Origin: Eximiradius proteiniborus
GTDB taxonomy: Bacteria > Bacteroidota > Ignavibacteria > Kapaibacteriales > UBA2268
Assembly (NCBI GenBank): GCA_937936035.1
Contig: CALGXJ010000085.1
Location: 1-40,867, forward strand
Length of the DNA: 40,867 nucleotides
Direction of reading: 5' to 3'
Below are positions 18,300 to 28,411 of the stretch, piece after piece; position 1 is the stretch's first letter, and every line of letters begins with the position of its first letter. A program made the translations under genes and the position numbers. The notes beneath the pieces were generated by a model. That model ran no database searches. It saw nothing but the letters and a program-made list of their open reading frames with translations, and had not been told where the DNA came from.

Positions 18300-20261
18300 A
18301 TGAAAGGGAAAAATATGTTGATAAATTTGAACAAATACAATATTGCACGCTTTGCGGTTGTCTCGCCTGAGGTTAGAATTGCGGATGTCCCGTTCAATGT
18401 GGAAAAAATCAAGGAAGCAGTAGGAACAGGTTTAGAAAACAAGTGTAATTTTTATTTATTCCCTGAATTGTCGATAACAGGATATTCCTGCGGTGATTTA
18501 TTTTTTCAGGATAACTTGAATCGGGCTGTCGAGCAAGGACTGTTGGATTTGCAGAAATTCACTCAGCAACAAGCCGTTTCAATCGTGGTTGGTGCACCTT
18601 TGCGCTCGCTCGGAAAAATGTTTAACTGTGCTGTTTTCATTTCAAATGGGCAAATTCTGGGGGTTGTTCCAAAAACATTTATTCCGAATTACGATGAATA
18701 TTACGAAGAACGCTGGTTTTCCGGCGATGGTGATAGAAACTGTTCGTTTATTGAAATAAATGGAATGGAAATTCCTTTTGGAGCGGACTTAGTGTTCCAA
18801 GCAAAGGATTTTCCATTACTTCGCATAGGCATTGAAATATGCGAGGATTTGTGGTCGGTAGTGCCACCGAGTTCGGATTTGGCTCTTGCGGGTGCGAATG
18901 TTTTGCTGAATTTGTCGGCGAGCAGTGAGTATCTGGGGAAGGCAGAATACAGGAGAAATCTGGTAGTATCGCAATCTGCACGTTGCCATGCTGCATATCT
19001 TTATTCATCGGCGGGACCGGGCGAAAGCTCAACCGATTTTATAATGTCCGGGCATTGCATTATAGCAGAAAATGGGAGAGCATTGGAAGAAAGCCGCCGG
19101 TTTTCGTTTAATACACAAATGATTATCTCAGATGTAGATATTGAGAAACTAAATTCAGAACGTTTGAAAAATAGTTCATTTGCAACTGGACGCACACAGA
19201 AACAATATAAAACAATTGGGTTTGAATTTGGGACTGTATCGTCTACAAAGCTATTACGGCATATTCCAAAGTTGCCGTTTGTTCCGCGCTCTTATCAGCA
19301 GAAAAAAGAAGTGTGTGAAGAAATATTAAACATACAAATCACTGCTCTTTCGAAGCGCCTAAAGCATATTGGAATACAAAATGTAGTGTTGGGTGTTTCC
19401 GGCGGGCTGGATTCAACTCTTGCATTGATTGTATGTGCCAAAACTTTTGAAAGACTTGGATTAAACAAAAACGGTATTCTGGCGGTCTCTATGCCTTGCT
19501 TTGGCACTTCGAGCCGAACAAAGATAAATGCAAAGAAATTGTCAGAGGCGCTTGGAGTTAGCTTTAGAGAAATTGATATTACAGACACAGTCAGGTCGCA
19601 CTTTAAAGATATTTTGCACAATGAAAATCAAACCGATTTAGTTTTCGAAAATGCACAGGCGCGGGTAAGAACATTAATATTAATGGACTTAGCAAACAAG
19701 CTCAACGGTATTGTGGTCGGAACAGGCGATTTATCTGAAGCTGCATTGGGATGGAGCACATACAACGGCGACCATATGTCTATGTATAACGTTAATTCGG
19801 GAGTTCCAAAAACACTTGTGATGTATTTGATTGACTGGGCAAAAGACAATTTGTTCTCGGGAGAGGCGTCCCAAATACTTGGGAACATTATGGAAACACC
19901 GATCTCCCCTGAACTATTGCCTGCAAGCGAGGACGAACTTGTTCAGCAGACTGAAAAAATCATAGGTCCCTATTTACTACACGATTTTTTCCTATATTAC
20001 TTTGCCCGGTTTGGTTATTCGCCCACAAAAATTATGATGATGGCAAAAGTTGCATTTGGCGAAAAGTTTAAAAATTATGAAATCAAAGATAGTATGAAAA
20101 AATTTATTACACGGTTTTTCGTTAATCAATATAAACGTTCTTGCGTTCCCGATGGAGTAAAAGTAGGAACGGTTGCATTATCTCCGCGAGGAGACTGGAG
20201 AATGCCGAGCGACGCTGTGATGGAAGTATGGCTTTCAGAAATCGATAGGTTCGAGATATGA
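18300..20261 (+). CDS. nadE: Glutamine-dependent NAD+ synthetase
   Basis: N-terminal nitrilase-like domain (FPELSITGYSCGDLF, IGIEICEDLW); synthetase P-loop LGVSGGLDSTLALIV; VVGTGDLSEAALGWSTYNGDHMSMYNVNSGVPKTLV. Confidence 0.95.
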   Translation: MKGKNMLINLNKYNIARFAVVSPEVRIADVPFNVEKIKEAVGTGLENKCNFYLFPELSITGYSCGDLFFQDNLNRAVEQGLLDLQKFTQQQAVSIVVGAPLRSLGKMFNCAVFISNGQILGVVPKTFIPNYDEYYEERWFSGDGDRNCSFIEINGMEIPFGADLVFQAKDFPLLRIGIEICEDLWSVVPPSSDLALAGANVLLNLSASSEYLGKAEYRRNLVVSQSARCHAAYLYSSAGPGESSTDFIMSGHCIIAENGRALEESRRFSFNTQMIISDVDIEKLNSERLKNSSFATGRTQKQYKTIGFEFGTVSSTKLLRHIPKLPFVPRSYQQKKEVCEEILNIQITALSKRLKHIGIQNVVLGVSGGLDSTLALIVCAKTFERLGLNKNGILAVSMPCFGTSSRTKINAKKLSEALGVSFREIDITDTVRSHFKDILHNENQTDLVFENAQARVRTLILMDLANKLNGIVVGTGDLSEAALGWSTYNGDHMSMYNVNSGVPKTLVMYLIDWAKDNLFSGEASQILGNIMETPISPELLPASEDELVQQTEKIIGPYLLHDFFLYYFARFGYSPTKIMMMAKVAFGEKFKNYEIKDSMKKFITRFFVNQYKRSCVPDGVKVGTVALSPRGDWRMPSDAVMEVWLSEIDRFEI

Positions 20262-20920
20262 GCGATTTATTCGATATAAATAATCCGCTATTGATAGTAA
20301 TAGCAGACGACCACGAGATAGTCCGTGCTGGGCTTAAACGTTTGCTTAATATTGAAAAATCTTTCAGAATAATTGATGAAGCACGTAATGGCGAAGAAGC
20401 AGTGGAGCTTGCGAGCTACCACAAGCCAAATGTAATGCTACTCGATATACTGATGCCAGTAATGACAGGGATTGAGGCATTGCCTATGATTAAGAAAATG
20501 TCGCCAGACACGATGGTTGTGATGCTTACTGCATTCGAGGACTCATTGCATATAGAACAGGCAATTGAAGCCGGAGCCGACGGGTATTTATCGAAAGATA
20601 TTTCATCAGCTGGTTTGATAGATGCTATTAAAAAAGTGGTGCTGGGCGAAAGAGTATTCAGCAAGTCAATTCTGAATATGATGCAGCATAAGTTATTAAA
20701 ATCTCAGACAGAAGCCAAAACAGTTTCTATTACAAAACGAGAGCAGGAAGTGCTGAATCTGATTGCTGAAGGCAAGACCAATGCAGAAATTGCAGAAATA
20801 CTATTCTTAAGCGTTCGCACAGTGGAATCGCACCGTTATAATTTAATGCAGAAGCTTCAATGTTCGAACACTGCAAGTTTAGTTCGTTATGCCATAAAGA
20901 ACAGAATAGCCAACGTTTAG
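20258..20920 (+). CDS. NarL/LuxR-family response regulator
   Basis: Receiver with IVIADDHEIVRAGL, LLDILMP, TAFE, SKD; C-terminal HTH TKREQEVLNLIAEGKTNAEIAEILFLSVRTVESHRYNLMQKL. Confidence 0.93.
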   Translation: MSDLFDINNPLLIVIADDHEIVRAGLKRLLNIEKSFRIIDEARNGEEAVELASYHKPNVMLLDILMPVMTGIEALPMIKKMSPDTMVVMLTAFEDSLHIEQAIEAGADGYLSKDISSAGLIDAIKKVVLGERVFSKSILNMMQHKLLKSQTEAKTVSITKREQEVLNLIAEGKTNAEIAEILFLSVRTVESHRYNLMQKLQCSNTASLVRYAIKNRIANV

Positions 20921-20949
20921 TAATTATTAAGCATCAATCAATAAAAAAA

Positions 20950-20979
20950 CAGGCTGCACTTTTGACATAATGCAGCCTG
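20950..20979. terminator. Bidirectional-looking intrinsic terminator between convergent operons
   Basis: Perfect 9-bp inverted repeat CAGGCTGCA (20950-20958) / TGCAGCCTG (20971-20979), 12-nt loop, A-run upstream (T-run on minus strand) and T-rich downstream. Confidence 0.8.
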
Positions 20980-21000
20980 AATAATTATTATTTTGATAGA

Positions 21001-24000
21001 TTATGCTGTTTTTCTCTTAAATATACCTTTAATTTTTCCGAATATTGCTTTCCCGAATGCGTCATTAAGATAATCAGCAGCTGGAATAACATAGATAGTT
21101 AGAATAGTCGATACCAGCAATCCACCTAAGGAAACAATACCAAGTGGCATACGCAATTCTTTACCGAAATCGCCAATCCCCAAAGCCAAAGGGAGCATGC
21201 CCAGAATAATTGCAGCAGAAGCCATAATCTGTGGTTTTAGCTTTGTCGGGGCAGCTTCCACCAATGCATCGCGGTGGCTCAAACCATTACGAACCAATTG
21301 GTTAGAGTAATCGAGTATGAGAATTGCGTTGTTGACTACAATTCCCACAAGCATTATTATTGCCATCATCGAAATTGTGTTCATAGTTGCACCAGTGATA
21401 AACAAAATTCCAAGCACACCGATAAAGGACAATGGCAAAGTGCTCATAATAATAAGCGGTTGCACTAAATCTTCGAGTAGTGCAGCAAGCAACATATATG
21501 TAAGCACAATTGCAATTAAAAATGCACGCAACATTTCAGCAATAGTTTCCTTCATCATCTCTGCACTACCACCCCATTTATAGTAATAGCCGGCAGGCAT
21601 TTCAATTTTAGCAAGGCGTTTTTCTATTTCATTGGTAACCTGACCTAACGGAACACCAGCGGCAGGTGAGCCGGTAAACTTGATTGTTGTTAGCTTGTCG
21701 CGGTGCAGAATTTTTGCGAAACCTTTGGTGAAGCGAACTTCACCTAATTGTGATAAGCGATAGGAGCCATTCGGAGTTGCAACTGGGATATTGCCAACCT
21801 TTTCGGGGGTGTTGTATACGTCGTCAAAAAGTTTTACTTTAATGTCATATTCTTCGCCTTTTTCTCTGTATGTTGTAGCTACAAGCCCTTCCATAGAAGC
21901 GCGGAGTGTCATTGCCACATCCATTACAGTAATACCTGCTTCCTCTATTATGTCCCGATACGGATAAATTGTAATTTCAGGCTTACCAGAACGTGAGGAA
22001 TTATCGAAGTTTATTAGTCCTGGAACAGTTGATATTTCGTTGACGACTTGAGTTTTTAATCGTTCAAGCACAAGTGCGTCGTCTCCCAACAAGTAGAATT
22101 CCACAGGAGCACCAGGACCGCCAACGTTATTTGCGTAATCAACTTTTATTTTTGCATTTGGTATATCGGAAAGCAAGTTTGTAAATTCAGTAATATATTC
22201 TTGAAGCATAGTTTCGCGTTTGTTTGCGTCTGTAACAGTAACATCCATCATAGCAAGGTTTGTATTTTTGTCGAGTTCGCTTTGCTTGCCCAAGCTTGTA
22301 ACAATTTTGACAACATCCGGATATTGGCTTATGCGCCGCTCAATTTCTGCCATTACGATAGCCGTTTCGTCAATATTATAACCATCAGGTAATTCTACGT
22401 ATATTCTAACCTGCGAATCGTCGACACGTGGGAAGTTTTCGAAACCAATAGAAGGACCTAAAACAATAAAGCTAAGAATAAGCAGAGCAAACGAACCGAA
22501 GGCAACAAGCGAAGCATAGAGCTTTCGGCTTAGAACCCACGCAAGAGTGCGTTTATAGAATTGTTCCACTTTAGACCAATATTTTTCTATGGCAGCACCA
22601 ATTTTCCCGACTTTTATCTCTTTCGGCAGTAGCAAAGAAGCAAGCATCGGGGTTACAGTAAACGAAACCAACAAAGAGAACAAAGTTGCATAAGTAACTG
22701 TCAGAGCAAATTCACGGAAGAAGAGACCAACCATAGAAGTCATCTGTGCAATCGGGAGAAATACAACGAGGTTTGTCATTGTAGCAGCAAGGACAGCGAC
22801 AACTACTTCGTCGGTTCCCTTAGCAGCTGCTTCTTTATTGCTCGAACCGAGCTCTTCTTTGTGTCGGAAAATGTTTTCAATAACAACAATTGAGTTGGAA
22901 ACAAGCACACCGACCGAGACGGAAAGCCCCATCAGAGTCATCACATTTAACGAGAAACCGGAAATTTGCATTAAAAAGAATGTTGAAATTATCGAAATTG
23001 GCATTGCCAAAGCAACAATAAATGTTGTTCTGATATTGTGTAGGAAGAACAGCAATACAAATCCGGTCAGGATAATTCCCATATATATATTTGATAAAGC
23101 ATCGCTGACAGAGCTTTTAATAAATTCAGAGCGGTCCAATGCGATGTCTAATTTCATACCTTTGGGCAGTGTTTTCTCGATTTGAGGCAATGATTTGCGT
23201 ATTGCATTTGCTACATTAACAACGTTTCCATCGGGTGATTTTATGATGCCGATGTTGATAACGTTATCGAGACGTTCTTTTGTTTTATTATCGAAGAATA
23301 CGGCACGTTCGCGGACATCTTTTCCTTCGTCGAAAACCTCAGCAAGCTGCCCGATTTTTTTTAGTCCCCCGCTGGTAGGAACTTGTAGTTCTTTGATTTG
23401 TTCTGGAGTAGAATATTGTCCTTGCATACGAACAGTGTATTCCTGCCCTTGCAGTTTAAAATATCCTGCTGGAATATCAATATTGTGCGCTCTTAAAACT
23501 TGAATGAGCTGTGGCAGAGAAATATTGTTCTCGTAAACGGTGCGATTGTCGAGTTTCACTTGAATTTCGCGTTCCTGCCCGCCGGTGATGGTAACATTCG
23601 CTACGCCTTCAATTTGCGAGAAGCGATCGCGAAGCACTCTATCGGCGTAGAAATAAAGTTGACGAGGGTCGGTTTGCTCACCTGATAGGATAACATTAAC
23701 AACAGGGAAAGCCTGCAAGTCTACTTTTTGAATGATTGGCAATTTAGCATCTGTTGGGAGTTCGCTCAGAATAGCATCTACCTTATCTTTCACTTCCTGA
23801 TTGGCAATATCTATGTCTTTGTCGAGTTCAAACTGAATAATAGAAATAGAAACACCATCGAGCGAATATGAATCGATTACTTTAATTTTTGAGACTGTCG
23901 AGACTGCATCTTCGATTTTCTTTGTAATTTGTGTTTCAATTTCTTTCGGACCGGCACCCGGATAAACTGTTGAGATGGTTACATAAGGGATTTCAACATC

Positions 24001-24114
24001 GGGCATCTGGTTGAGAGTAAGGCTGAAATATGCCAATCCACCGAATAAGACAAATACGATGATTAGCATACTCATCATTATTGGTCGATTGACAGATATA
24101 TGGGCAATTTTCAT
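21001..24114 (-). CDS. RND-family efflux pump inner-membrane permease (AcrB/MMPL-type HAE)
   Basis: 1037 aa; MKIAHISVNRPIMMSMLIIVFVLFGGLAYFSLTLNQMPDVEIPYVTISTVYPGAGPKEIETQITKKIEDAV; GLSVSVGVLVSNSIVVIENIFRH; MLVGIVVNNAILILDY. Confidence 0.96.
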   Translation of the reverse strand: MKIAHISVNRPIMMSMLIIVFVLFGGLAYFSLTLNQMPDVEIPYVTISTVYPGAGPKEIETQITKKIEDAVSTVSKIKVIDSYSLDGVSISIIQFELDKDIDIANQEVKDKVDAILSELPTDAKLPIIQKVDLQAFPVVNVILSGEQTDPRQLYFYADRVLRDRFSQIEGVANVTITGGQEREIQVKLDNRTVYENNISLPQLIQVLRAHNIDIPAGYFKLQGQEYTVRMQGQYSTPEQIKELQVPTSGGLKKIGQLAEVFDEGKDVRERAVFFDNKTKERLDNVINIGIIKSPDGNVVNVANAIRKSLPQIEKTLPKGMKLDIALDRSEFIKSSVSDALSNIYMGIILTGFVLLFFLHNIRTTFIVALAMPISIISTFFLMQISGFSLNVMTLMGLSVSVGVLVSNSIVVIENIFRHKEELGSSNKEAAAKGTDEVVVAVLAATMTNLVVFLPIAQMTSMVGLFFREFALTVTYATLFSLLVSFTVTPMLASLLLPKEIKVGKIGAAIEKYWSKVEQFYKRTLAWVLSRKLYASLVAFGSFALLILSFIVLGPSIGFENFPRVDDSQVRIYVELPDGYNIDETAIVMAEIERRISQYPDVVKIVTSLGKQSELDKNTNLAMMDVTVTDANKRETMLQEYITEFTNLLSDIPNAKIKVDYANNVGGPGAPVEFYLLGDDALVLERLKTQVVNEISTVPGLINFDNSSRSGKPEITIYPYRDIIEEAGITVMDVAMTLRASMEGLVATTYREKGEEYDIKVKLFDDVYNTPEKVGNIPVATPNGSYRLSQLGEVRFTKGFAKILHRDKLTTIKFTGSPAAGVPLGQVTNEIEKRLAKIEMPAGYYYKWGGSAEMMKETIAEMLRAFLIAIVLTYMLLAALLEDLVQPLIIMSTLPLSFIGVLGILFITGATMNTISMMAIIMLVGIVVNNAILILDYSNQLVRNGLSHRDALVEAAPTKLKPQIMASAAIILGMLPLALGIGDFGKELRMPLGIVSLGGLLVSTILTIYVIPAADYLNDAFGKAIFGKIKGIFKRKTA

Positions 24115-24124
24115 ATTTTCACCT

Positions 24125-25162
24125 CTAATTTACGATTTTAACTTTACTACCATTGCGCAGAAGGAAAATACCGTCTGTAATAAGACGATCGCCGGGATTT
24201 AATCCTTCGGTAATTTCAATATCAATACTACTTTCAATACCCGTTTTTACTGTTTGCTTGTAAGCTTTGCCATCTTTTTCCACAAACACATATTTATCGT
24301 CTCCGTCGAATACTATATATCGGCGTGGTACCACAATTGCATTGCTTTTTTTGTATGCATTAATGCGAATATCTGCTGTAACGCCACTGCGTATTTTCCC
24401 GTGTGAATTATCGAACACAATTTCCACGCCATAGGCATTGTGTTTAGGATCGATTGATAAATCAACAGCAGCCACCTTGCCAGTAAATACATCACCATTA
24501 AGTTTCATTGTAGCGTCCATTCCAGGCTTAACGTATTGCACTTCAATAGGTGAAGCCCAAACTTTAGCTTTTACTTTATTCAGTTGGGCAACAGTGAATA
24601 GATTATCCCCTGCTTTGACCTTATCGCCTTCTTTGACAAGCATTTGAGTGATTGTGCCGCTAATCGGAGATTCTATATTAATAAGTTTGTAGATAGATTC
24701 CCAATTGCGTTTTGCAACTAAATACTGAGCTTCGGCATTATCGAAATTCTGTTGTGAAGTTTCGCCTGCTGCGAGCAATTGCTTCATACGCTCGTAGAGC
24801 TTTTTCGCATTTTCGTAGCCGACTTTGGCTTGTTCGTATTGTATACGAGGATTGTCCTTTGGAAATTCTACAATTACTTGGCCCTCGCGGACACGAGAGC
24901 CGACTTTGGCGTTTATTCTCGCTATTTTGTCTTCGAGAGCAGCCTGCTGCATAGTTTCTTTAATTCCTGATATTTTGGCTAAGAATCTGAGGTCTTTTTC
25001 GAATCCGCGTTCGCCAATTGTAGTAATACGAACCGGGACGCCGGCTTCGGCGCGAATTTGTTCGATACTTTTGCCTGGTTTCACTTTCTTTTGGCAGGCA
25101 GAAAAGGACAGTGCAATAATAAGTCCCAGTAGTAATGTTTTAGATAAATTAAAATTTTTCAT
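24125..25162 (-). CDS. RND efflux periplasmic adaptor (membrane fusion protein), probable lipoprotein
   Basis: Lipobox-like LIIALSFSACQKK; EDKIARINAKVGSRVREGQVIVEF; SPISGTITQMLVKEGDKVKAGDNLFTVAQL. Confidence 0.93.
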   Translation of the reverse strand: MKNFNLSKTLLLGLIIALSFSACQKKVKPGKSIEQIRAEAGVPVRITTIGERGFEKDLRFLAKISGIKETMQQAALEDKIARINAKVGSRVREGQVIVEFPKDNPRIQYEQAKVGYENAKKLYERMKQLLAAGETSQQNFDNAEAQYLVAKRNWESIYKLINIESPISGTITQMLVKEGDKVKAGDNLFTVAQLNKVKAKVWASPIEVQYVKPGMDATMKLNGDVFTGKVAAVDLSIDPKHNAYGVEIVFDNSHGKIRSGVTADIRINAYKKSNAIVVPRRYIVFDGDDKYVFVEKDGKAYKQTVKTGIESSIDIEITEGLNPGDRLITDGIFLLRNGSKVKIVN

Positions 25163-25185
25163 AATTTATAAAACTCCTTCAATTA

Positions 25186-26607
25186 TTAATTTTCATCAAT
25201 ATATTTCGAATAAATTGTGAAATATTTAGAGCTAATGTTTCCAAGCAAAGCTTCGAGTTCGTTCTTTGCGATAGTACAGTCGTAGTATGATTGCAACAGG
25301 TTAGTTTTTGCCTGACGAAGAGCAAGGTCTGCATTCTCGATTTCAAGTTGGCTGCCGGTTCCTTCGCGATAGCGTGTGGTTGCAATTTCGTAGCCGCGTT
25401 CCGCAAGTTTCACATTTCGTTCCTGAGCTTCAATGTTGGACTTAATACGAGCTAAGTCGTTAATTTTGGATTTCACCTGGATGGAAATCGCCTGACGAAG
25501 CTGCATAATCTGGTAGTCGGTTTTTTCAACATCTATCATGCTTTGCTGAACTTTGTTTGTTGTTCGCATACCGTTGAATAAGTTAATGCTAAAACTTAAA
25601 CCAACAATAGCACTTCTGTAATTATTAAAATTCAAATTGTCAGATGAACCATTAAATGAATAGTTCCCAAAAGCTACAATCGAAGGCCAGTATTCAGAAC
25701 GACTAACTTCGACAAATGCATTATTCACTCTGCGAAGGTTTTCCAGAGTGAGCAAATCATAGTTGCTCTTCATTGCTTGCTCAATTGCTGTTTGCTCGGG
25801 AAGTATGTCGCTGCTGTCGTAGTCGATTTCGCCTTCGACGTCAATTTCCTGCGATTGCGGGATTGCCATTGATATTTTGAGACCTTCTTTTGCAAGTTTC
25901 AGTGCATTTTCCATTTGAAGTACCGCGGGGCGAATGTTTTCAACACGAACTTCGGCTGTAAGTGCATCGAATTCCGAAACAAGTCCTTGCTGACGAAGTG
26001 ACTTTACATTCGACAAATTGCGTTGAGCATTTTCGAAGCTTTCGCGGGTAATCTCCAATAATTTTTTAGTAAGAATCACGGAATAGAAATTTTTTTTAAT
26101 CTCTGTAATTTTAGACACAATACTTGATTTTAAGGCAACTTTCGATGTTTGAAGGTATGTACCGGATGCTCCGATACCTTCAAAAACTGCCGAGTTAAAA
26201 AGAATCTGGGAAACCTGTATTTTTGTTTCGTAAGAGTTCGCCTGAGCAAACGATTGAAGTTTAGTTTTCATTGGAAGAAATTTTGAATTATCACGGGGCA
26301 GTAAGCCTTCGTCAAACAAAACCCCATAGGTAGCATTTGTAAGCATTGAACGAAAATCCGGGAAAGCCATTTTCGGCTTTTCTACAAAATGATTGAACCC
26401 GGCTGATAAATCAACCGAAGGCATAGCATAGCCGTATGCTTCGCGGACAGCTGCACGGGCTTTCTCGATTTCTAAAACTGCTTGCTTTATGTCGTAGTTG
26501 TTCTCCAACCCTGTACGGATAGCGTCTTCGAGGGTATAGACTTTCACTTGAGCGGAAGCAGCCAGCGAGCAAAAAGCTAAAATAGTTATTAAAATAAGTT
26601 TTTTCAT
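25186..26607 (-). CDS. TolC-family outer membrane efflux protein
   Basis: Signal peptide MKKLILITILAFCSLAASAQ; two long coiled-coil repeats; SFSINLFNGMRTTNKVQQS, TTRYREGTGSQLEIENADLALRQAKTNLLQSYYD. ORF track starts at 26634; the ATG at 26607 fits the signal peptide. Confidence 0.92.
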   Translation of the reverse strand: MKKLILITILAFCSLAASAQVKVYTLEDAIRTGLENNYDIKQAVLEIEKARAAVREAYGYAMPSVDLSAGFNHFVEKPKMAFPDFRSMLTNATYGVLFDEGLLPRDNSKFLPMKTKLQSFAQANSYETKIQVSQILFNSAVFEGIGASGTYLQTSKVALKSSIVSKITEIKKNFYSVILTKKLLEITRESFENAQRNLSNVKSLRQQGLVSEFDALTAEVRVENIRPAVLQMENALKLAKEGLKISMAIPQSQEIDVEGEIDYDSSDILPEQTAIEQAMKSNYDLLTLENLRRVNNAFVEVSRSEYWPSIVAFGNYSFNGSSDNLNFNNYRSAIVGLSFSINLFNGMRTTNKVQQSMIDVEKTDYQIMQLRQAISIQVKSKINDLARIKSNIEAQERNVKLAERGYEIATTRYREGTGSQLEIENADLALRQAKTNLLQSYYDCTIAKNELEALLGNISSKYFTIYSKYIDEN

Positions 26608-27254
26608 CAACTTTCTTGAAAATTTATTGGACATAATTTATTGTGATAATCAGAATATTTCTGACGAGCAGAATCAGTTAGCACGCCTCTAAAGATAACA
26701 CTGAAAATAGTTCCCAAAATTTCCTTTGGTGCAGCTTGCAACCGCATAATCATAGTTGGGGTAACAAGGTTCTGCACAAGAGTAAGATGCATATGAAAGA
26801 GAACTTCAGCATTTACATCAGATCGGAAAAAACCTTGTTCGACACCAATTTTGAAGATACGGGAAAAATTTTTCTCAATAACTTTTTGACGGAACTGATA
26901 GATTTTGTCCCAGAGGTGCGGAGTATATTTTTGCATATCGTCGAAGAATTCCCGGGTAAATTTAATCGCCGAGTCGGCATCTAATTGCCATATTTTATTA
27001 ATTTCTTCGATCAGGTTAGCCTCAGGATTTTGTTCTACGTATTCGAGAATATTTTCTACAAACGACTTGGTTTTTTCCAGTTCCAAATCAATAATCGACT
27101 CGAACAATTCTTCTTTTGTCCGGAAATGTTCGTAGAGAGTGCGTTTACTAATACCAATTTTTTGAGATAATTCGTCTGTACGAACATTCCGGAACCCAAG
27201 ACGGGCAAATTCTTCGCGAGCAATTTTGAGTATTTTATCTTTTACTTCCAACAC
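26607..27254 (-). CDS. TetR-family transcriptional regulator
   Basis: VKDKILKIAREEFARLGFRNVRTDELSQKIGISKRTLYEHFRTKEELFESII. ORF track start (27299) is a TTG; the GTG near 27254 is a plausible start, so the 5' end is uncertain. Confidence 0.85.
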   Translation of the reverse strand: MLEVKDKILKIAREEFARLGFRNVRTDELSQKIGISKRTLYEHFRTKEELFESIIDLELEKTKSFVENILEYVEQNPEANLIEEINKIWQLDADSAIKFTREFFDDMQKYTPHLWDKIYQFRQKVIEKNFSRIFKIGVEQGFFRSDVNAEVLFHMHLTLVQNLVTPTMIMRLQAAPKEILGTIFSVIFRGVLTDSARQKYSDYHNKLCPINFQES

Positions 27255-27394
27255 AAACTCCGAAAACTTAAAAAACGAAATTAGTTTTTTGACGCACAAA
27301 ATTATAAAATATTTCGGAGAAAATACGTAATTTTTTCACGTAAGTTTCAATTTTTTATGTTTATGGAGTTAAAGTGCAACGAAAAATGATTTTT

Positions 27395-27426
27395 TTTGGA
27401 AAAAAATAAAAAATCAATTATTTTTG
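27395..27426 (+). promoter_or_regulatory. Putative Bacteroidota-type promoter for tRNA-Ser
   Basis: TTTG at 27395-27398, 20-bp spacer, TATTTTTG at 27419-27426 (TAnnTTTG), 16 nt before the mature tRNA 5' end. Confidence 0.55.
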
Positions 27427-27442
27427 TAACTCAAGACGCGAC

Positions 27443-27524
27443 GGAGGATTCGCATAATGGTATTGCAGCGGTCTTGAAAACCGCCGGGCGCAAGCCTGTG
27501 GGGGTTCGAGTCCCTCATCCTCCG
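27443..27524 (+). tRNA. tRNA-Ser (anticodon UGA at 27475-27477)
   Basis: Acceptor GGAGGAT/ATCCTCC, D stem GCA/TGC, anticodon stem-loop GCGGT-CTTGAAA-ACCGC, class II variable arm GGGC-GCAA-GCCT, T arm GGGGG-TTCGAGT-CCCTC, discriminator G. CCA not encoded. Confidence 0.95.
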
Positions 27525-27596
27525 CAAAGTTGTTGAAATACAACTACCGGCTGAAGTTTGTTAGGATGTTGATAATTATTGAAATGCAGATTATGT

Positions 27597-27626
27597 AAAC
27601 CCCAGTTTTAGCAAAATCTGGGGTTT
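27597..27626 (+). terminator. Intrinsic terminator downstream of tRNA-Ser
   Basis: Perfect 9-bp inverted repeat AAACCCCAG (27597-27605) / CTGGGGTTT (27618-27626) followed by AATATTTTTATTAT. Confidence 0.8.
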
Positions 27627-27729
27627 AATATTTTTATTATAAGAAAGATAAATTATTTTGTAAATAATCTAAATATCACATCAGATTAAAATTACTAAAG
27701 GCTTTTTAGCTGAACTGTTAATCGCACTA

Positions 27730-27764
27730 TTTGCTAAAAATTAGCATAATTTTTACTATATTTG
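27730..27764 (+). promoter_or_regulatory. Putative Bacteroidota-type promoter for lspA
   Basis: TTTG at 27730-27733, 23-bp spacer, TATATTTG at 27757-27764; 29 bp before the ATG at 27794. Confidence 0.45.
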
Positions 27765-27793
27765 TTGTTTTATGAATTGTTGATGAAATAGTT

Positions 27794-28411
27794 ATGGAAA
27801 ATCGGGAAAATAACAACATATATTTTATAGCGTCAATTTTATTGATAATATTCGACCAATCCACCAAACTTGCTGTAAAGGGTTTCAACTTGTTCGGTTG
27901 GCAGCACCAAGGAATGTATTACGGGGAATCAATACCAATTTGGGGGACATTTCTTCAGCTTACGTATATCGAAAATCCCGGAATGGCTTTTGGAATAGAG
28001 TTTGGCTGGGGGAAGATTTTTTTAAGTTTATTTTCAATATTTGCCTCAATAGCACTTGGATATTATTTATACAAAATCACTTTTGCACACAAAGCAGTAA
28101 GAATTGGGATAAGCCTTGTATTTGCAGGAGCAGTCGGGAATTTAATCGACAGAGTGTTTTACGGTGTTTTTTATGGAACTCAGCCACTATTTTACGGGCA
28201 CGTAGTAGATTTCATACAAGTGGATATACCGGATATAAACATAATGGGCGTAAATTACACACACTTCCCCATTTTCAATATTGCAGATAGTTGCGTTACC
28301 TGCGGAATTATTCTGCTAATATTATTTCACAATAAATTACCTGGAATAAAGGAAATACTTGGGAAAAAATCGGCAACAGAGGACTTGCAGAAAGGCAATG
28401 CAGGCGAATAA
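27794..28411 (+). CDS. lspA: Lipoprotein signal peptidase (signal peptidase II)
   Basis: IFDQSTKLAVKG, YIENPGMAFGI, FAGAVGNLIDRVFYG, VVDFIQVDIPD, FPIFNIADSCVTCGIILL; catalytic Asp pair present. Confidence 0.95.
   Translation: MENRENNNIYFIASILLIIFDQSTKLAVKGFNLFGWQHQGMYYGESIPIWGTFLQLTYIENPGMAFGIEFGWGKIFLSLFSIFASIALGYYLYKITFAHKAVRIGISLVFAGAVGNLIDRVFYGVFYGTQPLFYGHVVDFIQVDIPDINIMGVNYTHFPIFNIADSCVTCGIILLILFHNKLPGIKEILGKKSATEDLQKGNAGE

Noticed and set aside
27320-27350. ACGTAA-N7-ACGTAA-type repeat upstream of the TetR gene as a TetR operator
   Set aside because: Direct rather than clean inverted symmetry in AT-rich DNA; insufficient evidence.
27443-27524. Possible selenocysteine or suppressor tRNA because the loop contains TTGA
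   Set aside because: Anticodon is TGA (decodes UCA Ser), and the 7-bp acceptor and class II variable arm fit an ordinary tRNA-Ser; tRNA-Sec would carry TCA.
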